Part shown: positions 14,178 through 19,928 of the stretch, one piece after another
Layout: every line of letters starts with the position of its first letter
Numbering within the stretch: position 1 is the first letter of the stretch
Origin: Sulfurospirillum arcachonense
GTDB taxonomy: Bacteria > Campylobacterota > Campylobacteria > Campylobacterales > Sulfurospirillaceae
Assembly (NCBI GenBank): GCA_015662785.1
Contig: DQTM01000236.1
Location: 1 to 19,928 of the forward strand
DNA length: 19,928 bases
Reading direction: 5' to 3'
Program-made: the position numbers and the translations under genes
The notes under the pieces: model-generated
The model's input: the letters and a program-made list of their open reading frames with translations, nothing else
What the model was told of the DNA's origin: nothing
Databases searched by the model: none

Positions 14178-15242
14178 ATGGAAATATTAGAAAATCTTTA
14201 CGATATAAAACATAAAAACAATCACTATCATGAGCGTAAACTATCAATAAACTCAAAAAAGACCCTTATTAATGGGGTAAAAAAGAGCGGAAAGACATCT
14301 TTGATTATAGATTATCTCTCAAATTTCATTCAAGATGAGATTTTATATATAGATTTAAAAGATACAAGAGTTGATACAAAAGTAATCGCAAAAAATTTAA
14401 AAAACTTTCTTGTTAATAAACCTATAAAAATACTCGTAATTGAAAATTTTGATAACTCATTTGAGCTTCCTAAAGTAGAAGAAATCATTCTTACATGCTT
14501 CGAGCGTATAGAAGGATTTGAAACACTTACTCTATACCCTTTAGATTTTGAAGAGTTTATCTCTTTTGATGCAAGACACTCTAACATAGAACACATTTTT
14601 CAAATATACGCTAACACTGGTTCTTACCCACAAGTTATTTTGAACTCATCAAACTCTGTTCACTGGTCAATGCAAGAGATGTTACATGTAATGATAAGCG
14701 ACAATACTGAGTTTGAAATATTTAAAAAGTTTAGTGAAGCACAGAGTTCAAAAATCTCTCTTTTTCAAATATACAATCAACTAAAATCAACTATAAAAAT
14801 TTCAAAAGACTCTCTATATAAAAAAGTAAAAAAGCTTGAAGAAGAAAAAATGCTATTTTTAGTGGAAAAATATGGCTCACCAAAATCAAGTAAAAAACTC
14901 TTTCTTATAGACTTTGCACTTAAAAATGCACTTACATTCAAAAAAGAGTTTCTAAAAAGATTTGAAAATATGGTTTTTTTAGAGCTTATGAAAAAAGGGT
15001 ACAAAATCTACTACAGTGATTTTATTGACCTTTATATACCTAAAAAAAACTATGGAGTTTTATGCATACCTTTTTTACCACAAGAGATGATAAAACTAAG
15101 ACTTCAAAAGATACTCGTACATGTAAAGGAGTTAGGTATTAAAAAGATAGATATTGTAACAGTAGGAAACGAAGGAGAATTTTGGCTTAAAAATACAAAA
15201 TGCTCCATCCTTCCTTTTTGGGATTGGGCTTTACAGGACTAA
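14178..15242 (+). CDS. AAA-family ATPase, DUF4143-like
   Basis: Predicted cytoplasmic ATPase of the AAA_14/DUF4143 type; substrate and role are unknown. Walker A is GVKKSGKT at 33-40. The hydrophobic strand ILVIEN (85-90) is the likely Walker B, with E89 where the family often has DE. A winged-helix-like segment lies at about 192-232, and the C-terminal part starting FENMVFLELMKKGYKIYYSD (262-281) resembles the degraded PD-(D/E)XK fold of DUF4143 proteins. The 354 residues are somewhat short for the family. The start has no good ribosome binding site, but upstream in-frame codons reach a stop without another usable start. It diverges from rpsJ and converges on the toxin gene 20 nt downstream. 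Confidence 0.75.
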   Translation: MEILENLYDIKHKNNHYHERKLSINSKKTLINGVKKSGKTSLIIDYLSNFIQDEILYIDLKDTRVDTKVIAKNLKNFLVNKPIKILVIENFDNSFELPKVEEIILTCFERIEGFETLTLYPLDFEEFISFDARHSNIEHIFQIYANTGSYPQVILNSSNSVHWSMQEMLHVMISDNTEFEIFKKFSEAQSSKISLFQIYNQLKSTIKISKDSLYKKVKKLEEEKMLFLVEKYGSPKSSKKLFLIDFALKNALTFKKEFLKRFENMVFLELMKKGYKIYYSDFIDLYIPKKNYGVLCIPFLPQEMIKLRLQKILVHVKELGIKKIDIVTVGNEGEFWLKNTKCSILPFWDWALQD

Positions 15243-15262
15243 TAATAAGAGAATTTAAAATA

Positions 15263-15652
15263 TTAAGGTCTAAAAACAGATATATCTAACTCTTTGACAA
15301 CTCTATAGTGCTTATCGTTTGCTGTTATGAGAGTAGCTCCATAAGTTGTACATGTAGAGGCTATAAGAGAATCTGCTAGTTGCATTGAGTGGCTTAAAAA
15401 ATACTCTTCTACAAGAAAGAGTGCTTTGGCTGAAATCTCTTCGTTTATGTAGATTGTTTTTACATTCCACTGTTTTAGTGTTTTTTGTAAAGCTCTTAGC
15501 TCGTCTTTATTTCTCATGCCTTGTACTAGTTCCATATAGGTAACTGAAGAGATACAAAACTCATTTAAACTGTGAATCAAATCATAAGCTTTTTGATTTC
15601 CTTTTAGATACCATATAAGGACATCAGTGTCTATAAGTTTATCATAAATCAA
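15263..15652 (-). CDS. vapC: PIN-domain toxin, VapC-like
   Basis: Probable RNase toxin of a type II toxin-antitoxin pair; family members cut tRNA or rRNA using Mg or Mn ions. The 129-residue product has the PIN acidic set: D8 in LIDTDVLIW, E41 in MELVQGMRN, D94 in LADSLIAS and D113 in TANDKHY. The only usable start is TTG at 15652: an in-frame stop lies shortly upstream, and GAGG is 8 nt before this TTG. The gene overlaps the 3' end of the antitoxin gene by 11 nt, so its translation is probably coupled and kept low. All catalytic residues are present, so it is likely active. The RNA target cannot be told from the sequence. Confidence 0.88.
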   Translation of the reverse strand: MIYDKLIDTDVLIWYLKGNQKAYDLIHSLNEFCISSVTYMELVQGMRNKDELRALQKTLKQWNVKTIYINEEISAKALFLVEEYFLSHSMQLADSLIASTCTTYGATLITANDKHYRVVKELDISVFRP

Positions 15653-15875
15653 AACTTCTACCTCTTCTTAAATCACGCACAAATTCATCTACTTCTAGAG
15701 TTTTATCATCCCACATACCAAAAATACCACTATCTTTTTCTTCATTGCCCTCATCATAAGAAATAAGTTTTGCTTTTGGTTTACCTCTATAAGTTATAGT
15801 TACATCTTCACCTTTACTCAGGACTTTAAAAAGCATAGATATATTAAATCTCAAATCTTTTGCAGTTACTAACAT
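15642..15875 (-). CDS. vapB: antitoxin, Phd/YefM-like VapB
   Basis: Probable DNA-binding antitoxin that neutralises the PIN toxin encoded just downstream. The 77-residue product has the Phd/YefM-type N-terminus, ending in GEDVTITYRGKPKAKLISY (27-45), then a polar linker and a C-terminal segment VDEFVRDLRRGRSFD (62-76). The latter is the type of peptide that wraps around the toxin and places an arginine in its active site. The ribosome binding site AGGAG is 6 nt before the ATG and lies inside the palindromic operator. First gene of a two-gene operon. Confidence 0.85.
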   Translation of the reverse strand: MLVTAKDLRFNISMLFKVLSKGEDVTITYRGKPKAKLISYDEGNEEKDSGIFGMWDDKTLEVDEFVRDLRRGRSFDL

Positions 15876-15885
15876 AAAAAACTCC

Positions 15886-15918
15886 TAATTAGTTTATAGT
15901 TAAAGTATAAACTAATTA
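15886..15918 (-). promoter_or_regulatory. palindromic operator of the toxin-antitoxin operon
   Basis: TAATTAGTTTATA and TATAAACTAATTA form a perfect 13-bp inverted repeat with a 7-nt spacer. It ends 10 nt upstream of the antitoxin ATG and contains possible -10 hexamers (TATACT or TATAAA on the minus strand) and part of the AGGAG site. Such a site is what autorepression by an antitoxin-toxin complex would use. The palindrome is seen; its function is inferred from family knowledge. Confidence 0.75.
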
Positions 15919-15944
15919 TGTTTAAAGTGACTTTAAGTGATGTA

Positions 15945-16336
15945 TCAATTTAAAAATTTTCGTAATAATATTATATTGCTTTTTATTTTTACAAACTGCT
16001 CATCATCTGTGTAGACAAGTGATGCTGGCATACCAAAAGAAGCATACTCAAAACAACCTCTATTTTTATCATATAAACCAAAATATATAGCAACCATTTC
16101 ATTATCTAAAAGCTCATTCTTCACAAAATCTATATAACGTTTTATCCATCTTCTGTTTTTCTAAGAGAGTAACTATCTCCTCCTAGAACATCAAGAGGTT
16201 GAAAAACAGCATCCATTCTTACTATATTTTTCTGACCATCTCTATCTATCTCTATCTGCTGATAGTAAAAATCATTTTTCATAAAGCTCAACTCTTCGTC
16301 AAGAGCATTTTGTAATTCCAAGGTTACTTTTTTCAT
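15945..16336 (-). pseudogene. decayed SpoIIE/PP2C-type phosphatase fragment
   Basis: Two reading frames in series carry pieces of one domain. The first (16336-16142) gives 64 residues ending QPLDVLGGDSYSLRKTEDG, which is the start of a SpoIIE-type serine phosphatase domain (the GGD motif with a metal-binding aspartate). The second (16148-15945, another frame, no start) gives 67 residues with DNEMVAIYFGLYDKNRG and FEYASFGMPASLVYTDDE, typical of the later strands of the same domain. The middle, with the second metal-binding motif (D-x-x-G-H/K-G), is missing, and so are the sensor or receiver N-terminus and the C-terminal end. The protein cannot be active. The remains sit between the toxin-antitoxin operon and rnhB. 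Confidence 0.78.
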
Positions 16337-16392
16337 ACATACATTTTAAGTAAACTTTTATTAAAATACGCTTTACATGTAAAGGGGTACAA

Positions 16393-16950
16393 ATGTTATG
16401 TGGTATAGATGAAGCTGGAAGGGGTTGCATTGCTGGTCCTTTGGTTGTGGCTGGTGTAGTTATGAGTGAAAATATAGATGGTGTTGGTGACTCTAAAGCT
16501 TTGAGTGAAAAAAAACGTGAAACTCTTTTTGAGATTATTCAAGCCAAATCAAGATATAAAATAGTCTTTTGTGACAACGACATGATAGATAACAAAGGTC
16601 TTAGTTACTGCTTAGGTTATGCTATCAAAATCATAAAAGCACATTTTAGTGAGTGCGATATCCTTATGGATGGCAACAGCTCATTTGGAGTAAGCAACGT
16701 AGGAACTATGGTAAAAGCAGATGCAAAAATACCAGAAGTAAGTGCAGCAAGTATTTTAGCAAAAGTTAGTCGTGATCATTATATGTATAGTATATCTGAT
16801 GAATTTTTTAATTATTCATTTAAAAAGCATAAGGGATATGGAACGGCTCTACATGTAAAAGAAATTTCGGAATTTGGATACTCTAAAATCCATAGAAAAA
16901 GTTTTAAAATCAAATCTTTGAGAGAACCTACACTCTTTCAAGACAAGTAA
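16393..16950 (+). CDS. rnhB: ribonuclease HII
   Basis: Removes RNA from RNA-DNA hybrids and cuts at single ribonucleotides built into DNA. The 185-residue product has the type 2 RNase H active-site set D6 and E7 (in CGIDEAGRGCIAGPLV), D93 (in DILMDGNSSFG) and D128 (in AKVSRDHYM). The later motifs KGYGT (147-151) and IHRKSF (166-171) are also present. The RGCIAG variant of the usual RGPLAG is conservative. Length is normal. The ribosome binding site AAGGGG precedes the ATG and is directly preceded by the palindrome TTTACATGTAAA. Confidence 0.95.
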   Translation: MLCGIDEAGRGCIAGPLVVAGVVMSENIDGVGDSKALSEKKRETLFEIIQAKSRYKIVFCDNDMIDNKGLSYCLGYAIKIIKAHFSECDILMDGNSSFGVSNVGTMVKADAKIPEVSAASILAKVSRDHYMYSISDEFFNYSFKKHKGYGTALHVKEISEFGYSKIHRKSFKIKSLREPTLFQDK

Positions 16951-17001
16951 ATTTCAACATTGTGTCAAAAAGTAACTACGCAGAACTATTTAAAATATAT
17001 A

Positions 17002-17010
17002 TGTGTCAAA
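17002..17010 (+). promoter_or_regulatory. direct repeat TGTGTCAAA upstream of the sulfite operon
   Basis: TGTGTCAAA occurs at 16961-16969 and again at 17002-17010, a spacing of 41 bp or about four helical turns, on the same face of the DNA. Both lie upstream of the putative -10 box of the next gene, so this could be a pair of activator sites. The repeat is short and may be chance. Confidence 0.3.
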
Positions 17011-17041
17011 TTAAGAAAATTTTAATAAAAATTAGTTAAAA

Positions 17042-17049
17042 TATAGAAT
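17042..17049 (+). promoter_or_regulatory. putative -10 box of the sulfite dehydrogenase operon
   Basis: TATAGAAT lies about 40 nt before the ATG at 17089 in AT-rich DNA, giving a predicted leader of roughly 33 nt with the binding site AAAGGA. No clear -35 is seen, as is usual in this phylum. Confidence 0.4.
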
Positions 17050-17088
17050 GACTTCTTATAGTTCACTACTAACATAAAAGGATTTTTA

Positions 17089-18429
17089 ATGGATACAGAA
17101 AAAAGAGAGATTGGCATACATCAGGCTTATGCTGAAGATCCTCAAAAAGCAGATTTAGAACTTTTCGACAGAGAAGTTGACCCTAAAACAAGAAGAGGAT
17201 TTTTAAAGAAATCAGCTCTTATTGCAATGGCAGCAGTTGTTAGCTCAAACATACCATTTGCAGATAAAATGCCGGGTGGCTTAATACCAGCGGCACTAGC
17301 AGGTACAAATGAACCATTTAAAATAAAAGGAAAAAGTGGGCTAGTATATCTAAACGATAGACCTATCAATGCAGAAACACCTCCACACCTTTTAGATGAT
17401 GATTTTACACCTAACAAATACGCATTTATTAGAAACAATGGTCAACCACCTGCTGAAAGTACAACTGTAGAAAATACAGACTCTTGGACATTTGAAATAA
17501 TTGCCGATAAAGGTACTACAACAAAAAAGACAAAGATAAAGCTATCAATTGGCGATTTAAAGAAAAAATATAAAACATACACTTATGCATTGCAAATTGA
17601 GTGTGGCGGAAACGGAAGAGCAGAATTTAATCCTCCAGCAAAAGGCAACCAGTGGTCAACAGGTGCGATTGCATGTCCAAAATGGACAGGTGTAAGACTT
17701 AAAGATGTATTAAAAGATATGGGACTTACTCAAAAAGCTGTCTATATTGGATATAAAGGTGCTGATACTCACCTCAGCGGGGATCCTAAAAAAGATACTA
17801 TCTCAAGAGGTATTCCTATGAGCAAAGCTCTTGAGCCTGAAACACTACTTGCTTGGGAAGTAAATGGTGAAGCAATTCACTATCAAAATGGTGCTCCATT
17901 AAGATTGGTAGCAGGTGGATGGCCAGCTTCCGTAAGTGGAAAATGGTTGAAAGAAATCTTCATAAGAGATACTCAGCATGATGGCAAAAAAATGCTTGGT
18001 CAATCATATAGAGTTCCTGCAAATCCTGTAGCTCCAGGAACAAAAGTACCTAATGAAGACATGAGAATCATAGAATCTATGCCAGTTAAATCTTTAGTTA
18101 CATTTCCTAAAACAGGAGTAGAAAGAGAAGCTGGAAAACCATTTGAGGTAAGAGGAAAAGCTTGGGCAGGAGATCTTTCAATAATCGAAATGGAAGTATC
18201 AATAGACTTTGGTGCATCATGGCAAAAAGCAAAGTTAGAACTAGCTGTAAACAAACTAGCATGGCAAAAATGGTCTACTACTGTTAGTCTACCAATCCAT
18301 GGATACTATGAAGTATGGGCAAGAGCAACAGATAGCAATGGCAAAAAACAACCGATGGTACTTCCAGGCTGGAACCCAAGAGGTTACTTAAACAATTCTT
18401 GTCATAGAATTGCCATACAAGCGACATAA
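17089..18429 (+). CDS. periplasmic molybdopterin sulfite dehydrogenase, SorA/SoxC-like
   Basis: Predicted sulfite:cytochrome c oxidoreductase catalytic subunit, oxidising sulfite to sulfate in the periplasm. The 446-residue product has a Tat signal (TRRGFLKKSALIAMAAVV, twin arginines 35-36) behind an unusually long 34-residue leader. The oxidoreductase molybdopterin-binding domain covers about 80-300, with the likely Mo-ligating C172 in LQIECGGNGRAEF; the Mo-co dimerisation domain follows at about 305-440 and ends with PGWNPRGYLNNSCHR. The start is supported by AAAGGA. It is 9 nt upstream of a small cytochrome c gene. Campylobacter jejuni has a comparable sulfite oxidoreductase pair (Cj0005c-Cj0004c). 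SoxC of a SoxCD complex is the alternative name, but the partner here is not a SoxD-sized protein. Confidence 0.88.
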   Translation: MDTEKREIGIHQAYAEDPQKADLELFDREVDPKTRRGFLKKSALIAMAAVVSSNIPFADKMPGGLIPAALAGTNEPFKIKGKSGLVYLNDRPINAETPPHLLDDDFTPNKYAFIRNNGQPPAESTTVENTDSWTFEIIADKGTTTKKTKIKLSIGDLKKKYKTYTYALQIECGGNGRAEFNPPAKGNQWSTGAIACPKWTGVRLKDVLKDMGLTQKAVYIGYKGADTHLSGDPKKDTISRGIPMSKALEPETLLAWEVNGEAIHYQNGAPLRLVAGGWPASVSGKWLKEIFIRDTQHDGKKMLGQSYRVPANPVAPGTKVPNEDMRIIESMPVKSLVTFPKTGVEREAGKPFEVRGKAWAGDLSIIEMEVSIDFGASWQKAKLELAVNKLAWQKWSTTVSLPIHGYYEVWARATDSNGKKQPMVLPGWNPRGYLNNSCHRIAIQAT

Positions 18430-18438
18430 GGGGTATCA

Positions 18439-18834
18439 ATGAAAACTCTTATAAAAGTTCTAGGGTTATTGATGATAAGTGCATTATTTGCACTTAACGT
18501 CAATGCAGCTCAACCTAAAAAGATTAAAAAGATTACAGCAATTGACCCTCAAACAGGTCTAATTGTTGCAAAAGGTGTAGAAAATGTAATTGCAAACTGT
18601 ACAGCTTGTCATAGTGCTAAGTTTATTATACTTCAAAGAGGGGATAGAAAAACTTGGAAAGATATGATTGTTTGGATGCAAGAAACTCAGGGCTTATGGG
18701 AATTTGACCCTGCTACAGAAAAATCTATCTTGGATTATTTAGCTACAAACTATGCGCCTGATGATAAAATAGAAAGAAGAAAAAATCTTCCGCATAATGA
18801 ATTGCCAAAAAATCCATATGAAAAAATTATGTAG
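18439..18834 (+). CDS. periplasmic monoheme cytochrome c, SorB-like
   Basis: Likely electron acceptor of the sulfite dehydrogenase encoded just upstream. The 131-residue precursor has a Sec signal peptide (hydrophobic 5-20, probable cleavage after NVNA at 23). A single heme-binding motif CTACH is at 54-58. M76 or M80 in WKDMIVWMQE could be the sixth heme ligand. The C-terminal tail is rich in charge and proline. A strong AGGGG site lies in the 9-nt gap after the previous stop, so both are made from one transcript. The small size and single heme fit SorB-type subunits and not the larger diheme SoxD. Confidence 0.87.
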   Translation: MKTLIKVLGLLMISALFALNVNAAQPKKIKKITAIDPQTGLIVAKGVENVIANCTACHSAKFIILQRGDRKTWKDMIVWMQETQGLWEFDPATEKSILDYLATNYAPDDKIERRKNLPHNELPKNPYEKIM

Positions 18835-18849
18835 TTAAAAGTAGAGATT

Positions 18850-19257
18850 ATGTCTAATATCCTAAAACTATTTAAAGATAACCAAGAGCAGGAGAGCTTG
18901 AAACTGGATGCTAATGGTATAGTCGGTGACAAACACCACGGTAAAGATATAAATCGTTCAGTTTTAATATCTTCTACTTACAGTTATGAACTTGCAAAGA
19001 AGAACGATATAGATTTGAAATATGGCGAATTAGGCGAAAATATCTTAGTTAATTTCAATCCATATACTCTTGATCTTGGAGAAAGAGTGCGAATTGGTAG
19101 TGTTATTTTAGAGATTAGTCAAAAATGTCCAATTTGTAAAACGCTTTCATGTATCAATAAAAAACTGCCTCTTCTACTTAAAAAAGATAGGGGTATTTTT
19201 GCAAAAGTAATAAAAGAAGGTACTATCACGAACAATAGTGAAATAATTCTACTTTAA
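18850..19257 (+). CDS. MOSC-domain protein
   Basis: Stand-alone MOSC domain, the fold found at the C-terminus of molybdenum cofactor sulfurases and in mARC/YiiM-type proteins. The 135-residue product shows GIVGDKHHG at 23-31, GELGENILVNF at 59-69, and KCPICKTLSC at 92-101, where C93 fits the conserved MOSC cysteine that can bind sulfur or molybdenum; C96 and C101 are extra. It also has DRGIFAKVIKEG near the end. No signal peptide is present, so it is cytoplasmic. It starts 15 nt after the cytochrome gene, on the same strand. A role in cofactor maturation or insertion for the sulfite dehydrogenase is tempting but not shown; detoxification by reduction is another possibility. Confidence 0.85.
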   Translation: MSNILKLFKDNQEQESLKLDANGIVGDKHHGKDINRSVLISSTYSYELAKKNDIDLKYGELGENILVNFNPYTLDLGERVRIGSVILEISQKCPICKTLSCINKKLPLLLKKDRGIFAKVIKEGTITNNSEIILL

Positions 19258-19260
19258 CTA

Positions 19261-19294
19261 ATTGCATAAATCCAGTATTTTGGATTTATGCAAT
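19261..19294. terminator. perfect 13-bp hairpin after the sulfite operon
   Basis: ATTGCATAAATCC and GGATTTATGCAAT form a perfect stem with an 8-nt loop, starting 3 nt after the MOSC stop codon. It is placed like a transcription terminator, but no U run follows (CCTGCC does), so it may act as a 3' RNA stabiliser or a Rho-assisted end. The rest of the region up to 19476 holds nothing I can name. Confidence 0.5.
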
Positions 19295-19476
19295 CCTGCC
19301 AAATCTCTATCAAATAAAATATCTTTGAAATATATCTAACATCTCTCTAGGCGAAGTTAGTGCTACTAGTATCTTTGCACAAGTGAAAAGTTTCAAAACT
19401 ACTCTTTTTCAATAACTAGTCATTTGGTCGACACTTTTTAGGTATCATTTAAGTAGTATTGTACGGGGGGAAAATT

Positions 19477-19928
19477 GTGCCTAAGAAAAAAGATATACTG
19501 CATTGGTAGTAGATGATGATTTTAATTCTTTAGAAAGCATGTTTGAGTACCTTAATATAGTATTTGAAACTGTATATAAAGCACAAGATGCAAAAGAAGC
19601 TCTAACACTTATAAAAAAATAAACCTAATATCATCTTTACTGATATAGAAATGCCACACACAGATGGTTTTTCTCTTATAGCTAAAATAAGAGAAACCGA
19701 TATGCTAACTCCTATAGTCATAATGAGACCACTTACTTCAAAAAAACTCAAAGATGCTATAAGTTTATCTATGAGGAAACTAAGATCTCTTGATCGTATT
19801 GTTGATTTAGGGAATGGTTTTATCCTAAATAAAGAGAGGTCAAATTTATACAAAAATGGTATACGAGTACCACTCACTAAAAATGAAGCAAAACTTTTGA
19901 GAATTCTTGTAGATAACATAGATATACC
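19477..19928 (+). pseudogene. broken OmpR-type response regulator, incomplete at window edge
   Basis: A GTG at 19477 after GGGGGG begins PKKKDIL, then stops at once. One frame over, LVVDDDFNSLESMFEYL is a clear receiver-domain start with the acidic DDD cluster. A second shift near 19614-19622, in a run of seven A, restores the first frame with IIFTDIEMPHTDGFSLI, which holds the phosphorylation site D. After TPIVIM the sequence jumps to RPLTSKKLKDAI, skipping the usual stretch of some 25 residues between the fourth and fifth receiver strands. A winged-helix DNA-binding start (VDLGNGFILNKERSNLYKNG, then LTKNEAKLLRILVDN) runs to the window edge. Three independent lesions argue against sequencing error. 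Confidence 0.8.

Noticed and set aside
17142..17438. Minus-strand 98-codon open frame opposite the sulfite dehydrogenase gene
   Set aside because: Antisense shadow of a gene with clear motifs.
17089..18834. SoxCD sulfur dehydrogenase
   Set aside because: SoxD is normally a larger cytochrome with two heme domains; the partner here is a small single-heme protein, and no other sox genes are present, so a SorAB-type assignment fits better.
19320..19420. Short minus-strand frame with a protein-like stretch ending ALTSPREMLDIFQRYFI
   Set aside because: About 28 codons between stops, no start codon and no recognised family; could be a gene scrap but not supportable.
19602..19919. Minus-strand 105-codon open frame at the right edge
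   Set aside because: The opposite strand encodes recognisable response-regulator segments; this frame is their shadow.

Overview
The window comes from an AT-rich Campylobacterota (Epsilonproteobacteria) genome, most likely a Sulfurimonas or close relative. This rests on the fused S10-spc-alpha ribosomal cluster with secY-map-infA order and no rpmD (L30), zinc-type S14, Sulfurimonas-like response-regulator and SpoIIE-family remnants, and a sulfite dehydrogenase plus small cytochrome c pair. The genus is an inference from gene order and protein style, not from a database search.

Positions 1-14021 (minus strand) hold one essentially unbroken run of 29 translation and export genes, read from right to left: rpsJ, rplC, rplD, rplW, rplB, rpsS, rplV, rpsC, rplP, rpmC, rpsQ, rplN, rplX, rplE, rpsN, rpsH, rplF, rplR, rpsE, rplO, secY, map, infA, rpmJ, rpsM, rpsK, rpsD, rpoA, rplQ. 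A near-consensus sigma70 promoter (TTGACT, 17 nt, TATAAT) lies just upstream of rpsJ. Most genes abut or overlap by 1-14 nt, suggesting translational coupling. The one large break is the 395-bp infA-rpmJ gap (2979-3373). It holds an extended -10 promoter, several perfect hairpins and a 49-bp tandem repeat in three copies, and so looks like a structured RNA leader for the alpha-operon part (rpmJ to rplQ).

Positions 14022-16392 are accessory. A divergent AAA-family ATPase of the DUF4143-like type is followed, on the opposite strand, by a VapBC-like toxin-antitoxin pair. The toxin has a TTG start inside the antitoxin gene, and a 13-bp perfect palindromic operator overlaps the antitoxin leader. 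Next comes a decayed SpoIIE/PP2C phosphatase pseudogene. An 8-mer palindrome, TACATGTA, is clustered here.

Positions 16393-19257 (plus strand) carry rnhB (RNase HII) and then a probable three-gene sulfite-oxidation operon: a Tat-exported molybdopterin sulfite dehydrogenase (SorA/SoxC-like), a small periplasmic monoheme cytochrome c (SorB-like) and a MOSC-domain protein. The first two would oxidise sulfite in the periplasm and pass electrons to the respiratory chain. The MOSC protein is cytoplasmic and may be linked to molybdenum cofactor handling.

Positions 19258-19928 hold a perfect 13-bp hairpin and a broken OmpR-type response-regulator gene. That gene has two compensating frameshifts and an internal deletion, and it runs off the right edge. 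No rRNA, tRNA, CRISPR array or insertion sequence was recognised.
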